NCBI GenBank assembly: GCA_035582835.1
Contig: JAYKAV010003125.1
Coordinates: forward strand, 419,110-483,109
Source of the DNA: Phoebastria nigripes
Lineage: Eukaryota > Chordata > Aves > Procellariiformes > Diomedeidae
Direction of reading: 5' to 3'
DNA: 64,000 bases
The notes beneath the pieces are model-generated. The model ran no database searches. It was not told the DNA's origin and was given only the letters and a program-made list of their open reading frames with translations. Shown piece by piece: positions 49,199-60,800 of the stretch (position 1 is its first letter; every line of letters starts with the position of its first letter). A program made the position numbers and the translations under genes.

Positions 49199-49653
49199 GC
49201 CCAGCTGAAATAAATAGGTATAAACTGGATTGAACTGTTCTTAATACTTAGGGTTTTTGCCAGATACCAGTTTTAAATGACAAAATATGTAATTTGCTCT
49301 TTAAAATACTTATTTTATTGGTGTCAGGGTGACAGTGCTGCATGTAGGCTAGAGGGTAGATATCAAAAATCCTGTTTCTGGCTGTTTTACTGATCCCTTC
49401 TACAACTTAAGACAAGCAGGTTAACTGTTTGTGCCTCGATCTCTTCTTTCAGAAGATCGGACTAACGCTTGCTTCCCAAGGGTGTTTAGAGGCCTAGTTA
49501 TTGAGATCTTCAAATGAAACAGACTAGTGAAAAGTAATAAAGTTTGCTCTATTTAAAACAAAAATATAATTTTGGGGGCTGCTTAAAGAAGAATATACTT
49601 TGTGACCTCTGAAGTTTTTCATCTAAGAACCAGTTTTGTAATCACATTTTTCA

Positions 49654-49744
49654 GGCTTAACTTCAAGCATATGAGAATTAATGAAGTCAGTGGAACTGCA
49701 TGCACACAGTTAAGAACATTTCAAAGTGTTTGCAGTTCAGGGCC
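49654..49744. mobile_element. Ancient palindromic MITE-like repeat, partial
   Basis: GCTTAACTTCAAGCATATGA, then AATGAAGTCAGTGGAACTGC, ending GTTTGCAGTTCAGGGCC. The end is the inverted counterpart of the GCCCTGATTCTGCAAA start at 40508. Confidence 0.55.
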
Positions 49745-51697
49745 TATGATATTTGCAAGTGAAATGCTTTTTATGGTTTGAGATTTTTACAAAATCGGTG
49801 TTCAAATGTAGCACCTTTTTAACATCTGCCTTTATTCCAGCTTAGTACGATAACACATCTGCATTAAATATATCCCTTTCATTTTATAAATAAACATTGC
49901 CTGGCAGTAAAAGTATTGGTGTAACATTTTTAAAAAAAGGAAGTCATGCTTCTTATCATGTTGTATGTGACTTAAATGACTGTTTCATATTAAAACTAAT
50001 CTTTCCTTATGTACTGCTTAAATATACCTGTTTTGGGATATCAGTTCAGTACTTTTTATACAATCTTGAATGTGTTCCACATTGGTGACATGTATTTTTG
50101 CAACTACTTTTTTGTTTCAATTTTAAATTAGAGCATGTCTGAAGTAATACATGCATTAGTGCTGTGGTGTGTGGCAAAGTTAATGTATGTAATTCAAATT
50201 GGAAAAAAGTTTCCAGACTTTGTCCAACATTAACCCTGTGGCCAGGGATTAAATTACTATGTAATACAAATTATTTCATATCATGATGTGTTTTAAGCTA
50301 CTCTATGAAGTATGTGAAACATTACTGTTTATGGATTGGTAGCTGGCGTGGTATCTTGCATAGAATGAGGTATGATAGATGGTAGCAATTCATGGTAATT
50401 AAAACTGACTACCTTTCAGAACACGCAGCACTTAAGTGCATTGTCATCTTGTTGCCATAACCATTAGTATGAATTTCTTAATATTATCCACTGAGAAATG
50501 GGTGAACATTTGGTAATAAGCTCATGGGTGTGAAAATTCTATTGTAACACTCTTTACGTGGTTTATAAAACGTGTAATTTTTTTTATCTGTTGGATGTGA
50601 TTAGATATATGCAGGAGGATGTAGAACTGGATGTATTTTAAAGTTATTCTGCAATTACTAACTTTTGTCTGAAGCTTTCTATATTAGAATAGACTCTTCC
50701 TTAAAATTGGAAAATTAAGTGTACTTAGCAGAACTCTTAAGGCAATATAACTATCCTACACTACATCTTGAGTTATGCACATTCACTTCTTTGTATGGAA
50801 CTCCTCTGATTTCTTGTTGACTTACGCTTTATATGGAAATAAAGGGTCCCTTTAGTGCCCTAGTGTTGTGAGTCATCAGTTCTGAGGTAATTAATTCTGA
50901 ATGGTGTTCAGCCCCTTAGAGGTGCTGCCTATAGCTTAAAGTACTCAATGTTGCCCTTAGTTTCCTGGTTCAGAAATGGCTTATCCCAACATCATAGGGA
51001 ATACCTATTTTTGGTTTTTGTCATATATCATTAATTTTCTTTTTCATGGTCAAACAGTCTGTCTGTCTCAAAATAATTTTTGATCCAACCCCACCTTACT
51101 CGGAGGTTTGTGCACTGTAATTCAGGAATTGCTGTATTGGAGACAGTTTGGGATTGGAGTCATGAGAGATACTGTGTCTATTCCTAGACACTCATCTCAT
51201 CTTCTAAAGGATGGTCTAAATCTGAACTTCCATTTAACTTAAGCAGGGCAAACTTTTAATATATTTTTTTCTTTTTTTTTTTTTGCCTTTCTTGATAGTT
51301 TTTTCTGAAATGTGAAATAATATGGAGTTGTTGAGGGATTTTTACTTAAAAGACAGTCTCTCCTCCAAGCTTTTTTATATGGCCTTTAGAGCAGACACTG
51401 TGTTCTTTAAGGCCTTCAGACATTTTTTTGTCCACATTCTGCTTTCAGTGTTAAAGATGAGTTGAAAAAGGCAATTTACCAATCTACTGCCATCCAAACA
51501 GTGCAAAATATAAGCTGATTAAGATTGTTGACATTTAATTTTTTTGTTAATAATGATGTGATATTTTTCCTTTTAGAAGAACATATATCAGAATCGGATT
51601 CAAGCGTTCTTGGAAAATGTATATGGTAGATTTTGTCCAGCACTGTATGTAACGTTGTTGCTTTCTGTTGTCTGGTTTCAGTTTCTTTTAAAATAAA

Positions 51698-54240
51698 GAT
51701 AATTTTTGCGGGGAAGTTGCCTGTTGATTTTATGAAGATGATGTAATGCCTAGATTAACTCTTCTAATGTTTTGCCTGTGAGAATGCATTTGGATTAGGC
51801 ATAATCCTGCAAGAAAACAGTATGAGGTCGTATTGATCAGAAAAGACAGCTCCTGCCTCTCTTGGAGAGGTCCACTGTTCTATAAAAGCATTAATCTGAA
51901 GTAACTTCAAAGCAGATTAGAAGAGGTCTTGCATATTTGGCTGAAATAGGTTTTTTTTAGAGCTTTCTGGACTTGGGAACAGTTTATGCAAAGAATTACT
52001 TACTCTATTTTATAAAATTGTTACTAAGCTATTCCTGTTTGTTGAAATACCAGAACTAACACATACCAAATCAGTACCTTACCAATAATCTTTAAAAGCA
52101 ACTGAAATGGGTGGTCCCAAGCCACACATGCAAAACAGTTCATTGGAATAAATAGCATCTCACAAAATGTTCCTGCTCTTCTTAAAACATATGGAGGGGT
52201 GAGAAAAATGAGAGAGAATTTAGAAAGGATGGGAGAAAAAAAGGTTATTTATTGAATTAAAGATAAGAATATGTAAACTATTGAAAGGAATTTTTTCCCA
52301 TGTATTAAAGTCTCTGAAGCCATTAGAAGTTAAATAACCCCTGGAAGAGATGTATGTATGTATTGGCAACTGGAAGGTCCAGAGTATTAGTAATATTATT
52401 AAGATTTGACTGGAATATAAATCTCCATCCATCTCCCAGCACAGGAGATGGGAATTTAAGAATAAAGTTTTCCAGGGAAAATTTTATCTCCTTTCACTAC
52501 AAAGTTTCCTGCACTTTTGACTGATAAGTTAGTGCCAACAGAAGAAAGATCCTGAATGGACCTCTCTTTTGGTTTATTTTGCAAAAGTGTCATAGTGAGA
52601 GCTCAGTCATTTGTCCAAGTAAGCTAGCAATGTGGAATGTGTATGATATAGGTGATGTTTCTGCAGATACACATCAATACAAGACTTCTAAGAGTGATCC
52701 AAGACCTTGCTCAGTCCCTTTTGTGTCTTTTAGCAGCTAAATCTGCTACTTTGACTTAGAAATGTGAGACATTTGCTGTGCCTTCTACAAGTGAAATACA
52801 TAGCTTTGCATTTGAGATCTAGCTTTTAAGTAAATAGACTTTTTTGTTAATGTATTGGAGCTATTTTTTGTAACTTGAGAACATCAAGTACAGGTAACCA
52901 TAACTATGTCCTGTCTTGTAAAGTGTGTATACATAGTATGTTCTTTCTGGCAGAAATAAATAATAAGCTGCTTCATTTCAGTATATTCTCTGTGATTAAA
53001 CTAAAAATGACACCTGGATGACCAAGGCAGAAGACCAGCACTCAACAAATATAAGACTTCTATTGTCCGTGAATGAACTCTCCAAAACTGAAGGATGCAT
53101 TCTGGATGACTACAGCTGCATTCTGGAGTGGTAGGAGATTTTGAGTTACTATTACATTATCATCATTCTAGCCAATGCTGCTATTGGAACACCCTGATTT
53201 AAAACAAAACACTATTCCCTCTAACCCCCAACTCTTCCATTACTTCATCTAGGAAGTAGGCAAATAGGATTTTGACTACTGTGTGCAGTTTTGGCCTCTC
53301 CGTTTTCAGTATAGCAGAACTGGGAAGGCTTTGGTGGTCAGCAAGGAAGACAAAGCTATGTAAAAGCAATGTAAGCAAGCTAAGAGTCTTTCTAGGAAAA
53401 AAGAACATCTCTTAGAGTGGAGAAAGGTCTATAAAAAACTGAATGGCACAGAAGGGATGTTTAGAACTTCCTTGTTTCATCCTTGTCTCCACTTGCCTGA
53501 AGTTTGTCTTGCAATACAGACAACTAAGAGGTATTAAATAAAGGTAACACGAGACAGGTTTAAAACAAACACGAGTTTTGTTCTCACAGGGAGAATCTTT
53601 CCTTAGCTTTTATTTACTTACTTATTTTCTCTTACAGTTTCTTAGAGTGATAGTAGTCTGGTTTTGGAGACGTCATGGTTTAAGTCTAGGTTCAGAACTG
53701 TAAACCACAGAAGTCTCATCTGCTGCAGCTGACAGCAAGGCTCTTTATGCCATGGTGCAGATCTTACTGTAAGTCTGAAAATACGTATCGTGCAAGGTTT
53801 AAAAAAAAAAAAAAAGTCACGTGTGCCAAAAATACCTAAAGCATTTTGACTTTCAGCTGTATCTCCTTCCTCTTGTACTTCTGAATGCTCTTGGAATGAG
53901 GAATTTAATTCAGTTCTCAGATTCCAGTCCATGCAAGCATTCATCCAGATGATATTGATGTGGGTGAGTGACGGTGGAGAGTAACCCAGAAGTCATATAA
54001 ATTACAANGGATTTCTTGCTCTGAAAAAGTTTTAAACCTCTGTGATATCTACTTATATATACATACTACTTAATAGTAACCACTACCATTTGAACATTGC
54101 TTTGGAATATAGGTAATAGAACATAAAAATTAAATCTTCAGTGATAAGCATCAGAAATCTTAGCTAATGTGTGCGATTGAGTTGTTAAACTCAATTTTTC
54201 TTGGTCATATTTTAAAAGAAAGGAAAGGGGGAGAACTGGA
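51698..54240. other. Intergenic sequence between PYGO1 and DNAAF4
   Basis: AT-rich with no gene recognised. AATAAA at 52955 is a further possible PYGO1 end. An A run near 53800 and small open frames without family resemblance are all that is visible. Confidence 0.6.
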
Positions 54241-54697
54241 CCTAAGCTGCGTACAGGACTCGCACGAAAGAGCACTTCGCTCGCTGCCTTGGGCGGCCTG
54301 CACCGCTCCGCCCTTCTCTGGCGGCCTGCACCCGCCTTTCTCGCCCATCACGGGCGGCGCGGCGGGCTGGGGAGCCCTGGGTGCGCGCTTGGCTCCGTAC
54401 CGGGCGGGGCCGAAGCAGGCTCGGTGGGAGCCGCGGCTGCCCTTTGCCGCCGTCGGTAGCAGGTGGGCTGGCTGCGGCGGGGCGCTCCCCGGCGGGGCTG
54501 GCTCCTGTGGGCGCCGCTCTCCCGCCCCGCCTGGCGCCCGGCGCGTTGCGGATCGCCCTACTGTCGCCGCGTTCCTCGGCAGCAGCGGGGAAGGGGAACC
54601 GTGGGGGCCCGGCGACTCCGCTCCCGGACCGCAGTGCCAGGGAGGGGGCGAGGGGCCCCGGCCTGGGGTACTCCCTCAGACCCCGCCGCCTCGGGGG

Positions 54698-54722
54698 ACT
54701 ACAATTCGCAGCGTGCGCCGCG
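54698..54722 (+). promoter_or_regulatory. ZNF143/THAP11-type motif
   Basis: ACTACAATTCGCAG followed by TGC and CGCG matches the known ACTACAATTCCCAG...TGC...GCG consensus except at a few positions. It lies about 170 bp before the DNAAF4 ATG. Confidence 0.7.
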
Positions 54723-54864
54723 CCCCGCCCCACTCTGCGCGTGGCGCCATTGGCTAAGGCCGGGGGTTGGGCCTGCCAGCGCCTTCCGGGGGCAGCGCGG
54801 AGGGGACCCGGAAGTGTTCTTGGAGAGCACCGGAAGCTCTCCCGCCCCTAGCAGCGGCGGCGGA

Positions 54865-54878
54865 GCGCCCGTAGCAAC
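54865..54878 (+). promoter_or_regulatory. DNAAF4: RFX X-box-like site
   Basis: GCGCCCGTAGCAAC fits the X-box form (GYNRCC, spacer, RGNAAC) with a perfect right half AGCAAC and one mismatch in the left half. It ends 10 bp before the ATG. RFX control through X-boxes has been reported for human DYX1C1/DNAAF4, which supports this reading. Confidence 0.6.
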
Positions 54879-54888
54879 AGGCGCAGCC

Positions 54889-55011
54889 ATGCCGGTGTGG
54901 CTGCGGGAGTATAGCTGGCGGCAGAGCGGCTCCGTCGTGTACCTCTCGCTGCCGTTGCGCGGCGTTCGGGTCACCCCCGCCAACATCTTCTGCACTGAGC
55001 AGTACTTGAAG
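54889..55011 (+). CDS. DNAAF4: DNAAF4 coding exon 1
   Basis: 41 codons from [14 protein letters not shown] to FCTEQYLK, the first half of the CS domain. The donor is GTGGGG, weaker than consensus. Confidence 0.95.
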
Positions 55012-58000
55012 GTGGGGCGGCCGCGCCCTCGCCCGTCTCACGGGCCTTCTGTCGTGCGGTGTCGCCGCCTTGAGACGTGTTGCGCCCGCGGGCCTGTGGC
55101 TTGGCGTTACTTTATAGCTCTGCTAGAATGCACACGCTTAATACACCATGGCAGCGCTGTCAAACTTATAATCTTTTATAATATTTAATCTATAATTTTC
55201 CTTTGTATGCTGCAGGCTGTTAAATACCTATCCCGCTAGAGATAATGGTTTTACCACTCTTTGTTCTTCTCTACTAACGTGCTTGCTACTCAATAGGTGC
55301 CAGCTGCCTTTTCTCTCATAAATGGCCCTAATTACACACATCTGCTTATATTACGAATAATAATTCTAAATTTGAGGTCCATGGCTTCTGTTGCAGTGCT
55401 GAAGAACCAACTTTTTCAATCTCTTTTGTCTGGTCTAATAAAATATATAACCTCCATACTGGATACTAAGCAAATTAGTTTTGTCAATAGCATNTGTTTC
55501 TTCAGGTTTACTGTATGCTTGTACTGAGTATTTTGAATATGTGAGATTTAATTAAAAATTGTAAATATTAGTACAAATTAATTATATTTTTATAGGTAAG
55601 CATCCCTCCCTTTTTATTTGAAGCCATTTTATATGCTCCTATTGATGACACAAATAGCACAGCAAAGATTGGAAATGGAATCATTTTCTTCACTTTGTAT
55701 AAGAAAGAAGTGGCCNTGTGGGATTCCCTAACTCTAGCCAATGGTAAGTTCTCTACTGTGATAAGTAGATTGCATGTAAGAAACCCAAACTGTGCCAAAA
55801 CTTTACAAGCTATAATAAGCAATGTGAAACTTCTGCTGCTAGATATCTTCTAAGTTAAACCTTGTTGTTCATTGTTAAAAATAGAAAGTATATGAAAACA
55901 GACAAAGAACATCTACTGGCTCTAGTGTGCACAAAACAAAACAATGTTTCTTGTAAAACTTACATCTTGTGTGTAAGCAAATCTTAGTTTTTCTGTTTTA
56001 GAGATGGGCTTGATAGAGACTGCTTTGTGGAATTTGAACCATGTTGCGTTTTCCCAGACAAAGTAGCAAAAGTAATCCTGTTTTTATGAATATGGTACAT
56101 AACAGTAGAACTTCAGGCCTAAATTACTATAATAGTTTTTATTTGTTTTTTAAGCTAACAAGGAGAAACTGCAATATCTAAGAGAGAATGCTGTTCTAAA
56201 AGCCCATGAAAAGGCAAGAGAGGAGACAGAAGCAAAAAAAGTTACAAAACAGGAACACAAAAAATATGCTTTGGAGGCCACAATGAAGGTAAGCTTAGAA
56301 GGAACTCTACAAGACATATACATGTAAACAATTGCCAACTAATCTGGCAGCTGCTTGGTTAAATGTACCTTAAAAAATATGAAAAGTACTAATTTTTATT
56401 ACAGTGGTGGAGAACCTTGTTATTTCTTTGTGCTTAAAAGATATCTATTACCAAATATGAAAATGATACAGAAAAAATACTTAGAAGTTGCCATTTTCCA
56501 TTAGTAATACTAATGAAAACTTTTGGTGAGGAGCTCAGATTTTTGTTAGTTGAAAGGATACTACAGTAATGTGGCAAAACTGTAATCTTTTGTGGCCTTT
56601 GCATCAGCGCAAGTGTTTAGTCATTTAGCACTGTCAAAAATACTGATTTTTTAAAAAAAATCTTATTTATTCATTGTTATATTTTATATCAGACTTGCTG
56701 TTCATCGCCTTTTGTGTGTGTGTATCTTTGTCGGTCTGCGTTTTATGTGTATTTTAAGATACGTTCGTTTCTTCAAAATTTTTATGTATATGAAAAGTCT
56801 GGTCACTTCATTTGTGTTTAGAAGGATTTTTTAAAGTATACAATGGAATTTTAAGATTGCATATGCAATTTGGACCAAAATGAACTGCAGTTAGTGACTT
56901 TTTTAGTAGCAACGTTGTACCTATTCTGCCTATGTAATAATCTCAAAGAGAAGAGGAGAAATAAGAAATGGTGTATTAAAATGAAGCCATATATTTTACA
57001 TTTCTGTATATTCCAGAGATCTGCGTTGGAATATGGCTAGGATTTTAATTGTTTACACGTAAAACTTATTTCTGAATGTTTCTGGATCATACCTTAGTAG
57101 TGGTAGTAAAATAGGTAAAAGATATGACTTTTAAAAGCTAATCAGAAATCTTTACTCTCCCAATCATTTTTAAGCATCTTTCATAACTCTGCTTGTACAA
57201 TCACATTAATGATGATGCTATGCTTGGGATATGACACTGGGAAAATAATGGTAACTTAGTCATCTTACTGTTCTCAGATGTTACATATCTCATAGGTTTA
57301 TCATTCAAACAGCTAGAAGAAGCAGAAAGAAAAAGAATTGAAGATCTGAAAGAAAAGGAGCGGCAGAGGGTCACTAAGGAGTTGGAGTTATGGAAAAAAC
57401 AGCAAAAAGATGCTGAGAAACAAGAGAGGGTACAAAAAGAAGGGGAATTGCATCAAGAAGTAGAGCAATTAAAGGAGAAGAAAAAGGAAAAAATGAACAA
57501 AACTAGGATTCCTAATGAAGGAACTTCTAAGACCAGACTCAAACCTACTAAAGGTTGTATTATTGAAGTGTATTTTATCATTCTTTAAACTGTGGGTATA
57601 ACTTTATTCCTAGATGTTTCTAATTCATCATTTATCTTTGTCTCCACNGTACTGAACTAATTCTTTTAGTTTGCAGTTATTTTAATGTCTTTATGTTCAG
57701 GCAATTTATTGAGCTAAAGCATGTGAGTTCTTAGCTCTTGTTTAAGTCTTTGGAAATACAAAGGCAGGTTTTGTTCTAAGCTTTAGAAAAGTAAAAGAGA
57801 AAGCCTTTCTGACAGGGTAATGCAGACTTTCTGAGGGTGGAGTTCATGTTACCCTAAGTTACCTAACTGCTGGTTTTCATAGAAATAGGCAATCTCCTTT
57901 CACTCTCTCTATCCCATGTCTTGGCCCTGCAGAGCGCCAATTCAGGGAACTAAAACAACAGAAAATATTTCACTTTTGGTTTGTTTGGTTTTTTTGGTAA

Positions 58001-60741
58001 GGTTAGTTTTAGCTCTTGTAGTTGGCCTGTCAGAGAATCATATAAATGACAGAGATAGTGGTGTAAGAGGAGTTTTAAGTTCATCTGTGACAGATAATGT
58101 AGCCAGTAAATAGATGGCATGATACAGCAAAACAAATGGTTTTTGAACCTTCCCTTCAAAAGAACAAGTCTAAACCTTTCTCAAGCTATTAGAGGTTTAG
58201 TTCTAATGTGCGGAATTTCTAAATTAGGTGTACTTTGGACTTTGGTAGAAAAACAGAAAAATCCCTTTTGCTTCATTTTTCATTTCCAGTACTCCAATTC
58301 TCCTCATAGGTCATGGTTCCTATAGTATGTTTTCAGAAAATTTAAAGGAAGAACAGTTACCAGCTCCTCGATCTGCTGCTACCATTAAAATCAACTTTAC
58401 ATCACGAGTTTTTCCTACAGCTCTGCGAGAATCTCGCATCGCAGAAGAGGAGGAGGTAAGGATTGCTCTCTGGTTTAGTATGATGCTTCTACTGTCTTCC
58501 AAGGTGGTGAATTATTTACCATTTATTCAATAAGTTGACAAAAATGTTACCTGTGCCAAGGAATGTTACCTGTGCAATATTCTTATCTTCCAGGGAAGGC
58601 AGATTATTTAAATTAAGATGTAAAGAAACACTTTTCTATAAAAATGACTTTCACCAAGCATGTGATTGTGCAGATTAATAAATAGCATGTTACTTTTTCT
58701 GGGAGGGGAAAAAAAAAAATGGACAGCAATATTAATTGAATTCCTTGAAGTAGAAAATTTGAAATGTCTTTGCTCTTATATTTAAGATTCTGTAAGTTCT
58801 GCTTTCTTAAAAAGAAGTTCACAGCTCTTTTGAGCCCTATTGAATGAACACAAAGAGTAATCTTGGAAGTTCCAAAACAAACAAGCAAACAAAAATGTAT
58901 TAGTGATGCAGTAACCTTACTTCTCACATAATAATAAAATATTTGGAGAAACTTGGAAGTTTTTCATATCTGACATTATTAAATATTTCTCTCTGTCCAA
59001 AATATGTGGCAAATAGAATTCTTTTGATAGGAGTGAGTGAATAGATGAAAGCAAAATCCTTTTTTGGATTTGAATTTTCCTTCAGAAATAATACTTGCAT
59101 GTTGTATATTTACAGTGGCTACGTAAACAAGCAGAAGCTCAAAGAACAGTAAGTGCTGATTTGTCTGAGCTGGAAGATTTAAAAGAAGAGGAGAAGAATC
59201 CAGATTGGTTAAAGGACAAAGGAAAGTAAGTTAGATTCCATTTGAAGATGTATTTAAAATGAAATATTAGTTATATAGTGTGTGTCTATGGTTTAGTTTT
59301 GATATTTTCTATTTATCCTAGACACAGATGGTGAACGTCTACTTAGTAGAGAATTTATTGACAGCTTATGAGGTTTGAATCTGATAAAGCCATGAGATGC
59401 AATTGCTGAAGCTCATGATGAACAAAATCATTGTGAACACATAATGCATACTNTTCTATGACGACCATTAAGTCAGTGCAGTTTTATACCTATGTGGATT
59501 TCCTTTCATTTGTACTTTTTATTGAGAGGTCAAACACCTTTAGCAATTTGGTAAAAATATTGGTATGTTTATATAGCTGTGTTATACAGAAAAGTTTGAT
59601 TAGGCAATCGTAATCAGATACATGGCTTTCAAAATTAGTCCTGTGTCTGCATAGATGTGTCAACCTCTTACTGTTCTTCTTTTAAGCAGTGACTATTTTT
59701 GTTAAGTTATGTGTCTATATGCTATATTGTCAGCATAAAGTTTGACTGAACTTCAGCTATGTTGTTCTCACAAAAGGCTATAAATGGCCATTTCCAAGGA
59801 AAAGCTGTTAAAACTTCAAATTTTTTAAAATTAATTGTTAACAGTAAGTAGGTATTTATTTTGTGATGTATCACCTTGTTTAAAGTGCATGTTTCACTTT
59901 TTGTTTTATACTTAGCAAAATGTTTGCAACGGGAAACTATCTTGCAGCTGTAAATGCATATAACCTCGCAGTGCGGCTAAACAATAAGCTTCCCCTGCTG
60001 TATCTGAATCGTGCTGCTTGCCACCTTAAACTGAGAAATTTACATAAAGCTATTGAAGATTCCTCTAAGGTATAAATATGTAGGTTCTCAGACTGTCATC
60101 TTATACAGTATTGTGATTTATTACTGTGATGCTTCTGTTTCAAGCAGATCTGTAAATACTTATTAGTGTGATTCAAAATTTTTAAATTCAAAATTGAGAT
60201 AATGAAGCTATGGTGAAATACTAAAATTTGATAGTGATTGATTAATGAACTTTCAGAAATTTAAAACAAAACAACACAACAACAAAAAAAAAACCAAACC
60301 ATGCTTCTACACATTTGCGCTGAATGGCCATATGTTGACTCAGTACATGTATCTTTATGTGTAAAATATTGTATCAATATATACACTTGAAAAAAAAGAC
60401 AACTTTGAGCAGAAAAAAATGAAAATATACACAGATACCTTTGGTATTATGTTGTGGTGTTCTTCATTTGGTGGGAAGAAAGAAAAAAGGTGGTGGTGAT
60501 GAGGAGGATACCTTAAAAAAAACCCAGCAAACCAGACATTTTTAAAGAAGGGCTGTATCGCCTCAACGTTTTAGCAGCCATTATTTGTGCAATGAGAGAG
60601 GAGTGATCTCAAATGGCACCCGAATAATTTGGAAGAAGTTGTCCCTCCCAGAATTATTATTTTTTAAACTAATAAGTACTTGAGGCTTGAAACTTGCTTT
60701 TTCTAGTAACTACTGCTACAACACATGCTTTTTTAGGGCTG

Positions 60742-60800
<59 letters not shown>

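Larger units (their letters stand above)
45924..51697 (+). other. PYGO1: PYGO1 3' UTR and downstream (extent inferred)
   Basis: AT-rich sequence without coding potential after the PYGO1 stop. Several AATAAA hexamers occur at 47365, 48667, 49889, 50838 and 51692, so the UTR could be 1.4 to 5.8 kb. It also holds a 20-base C run (49179-49198), a (GACT)4 repeat near 48042, and an ancient palindromic repeat copy. Which hexamer is used cannot be told from sequence alone. Confidence 0.45.
54240..55090 (+). promoter_or_regulatory. DNAAF4: DNAAF4 CpG-island promoter
   Basis: A sharply bounded CpG-rich block around the DNAAF4 first exon. It contains an ACTACAATTC-type ZNF143/THAP11 motif (54698-54722), an inverted CCAAT box (ATTGG, 54749-54753), ETS cores CTTCCGG (54783), CCGGAAGTG (54808) and ACCGGAAGC (54829), and an X-box-like site (54865-54878). 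No TATA box is visible, so this reads as a typical dispersed-start promoter. Confidence 0.85.

Noticed and set aside
54167..55188. Open frames of 150-240 codons on both strands around the DNAAF4 first exon
   Set aside because: They are products of CpG-island composition. Only the frame starting at 54889 matches a protein family.
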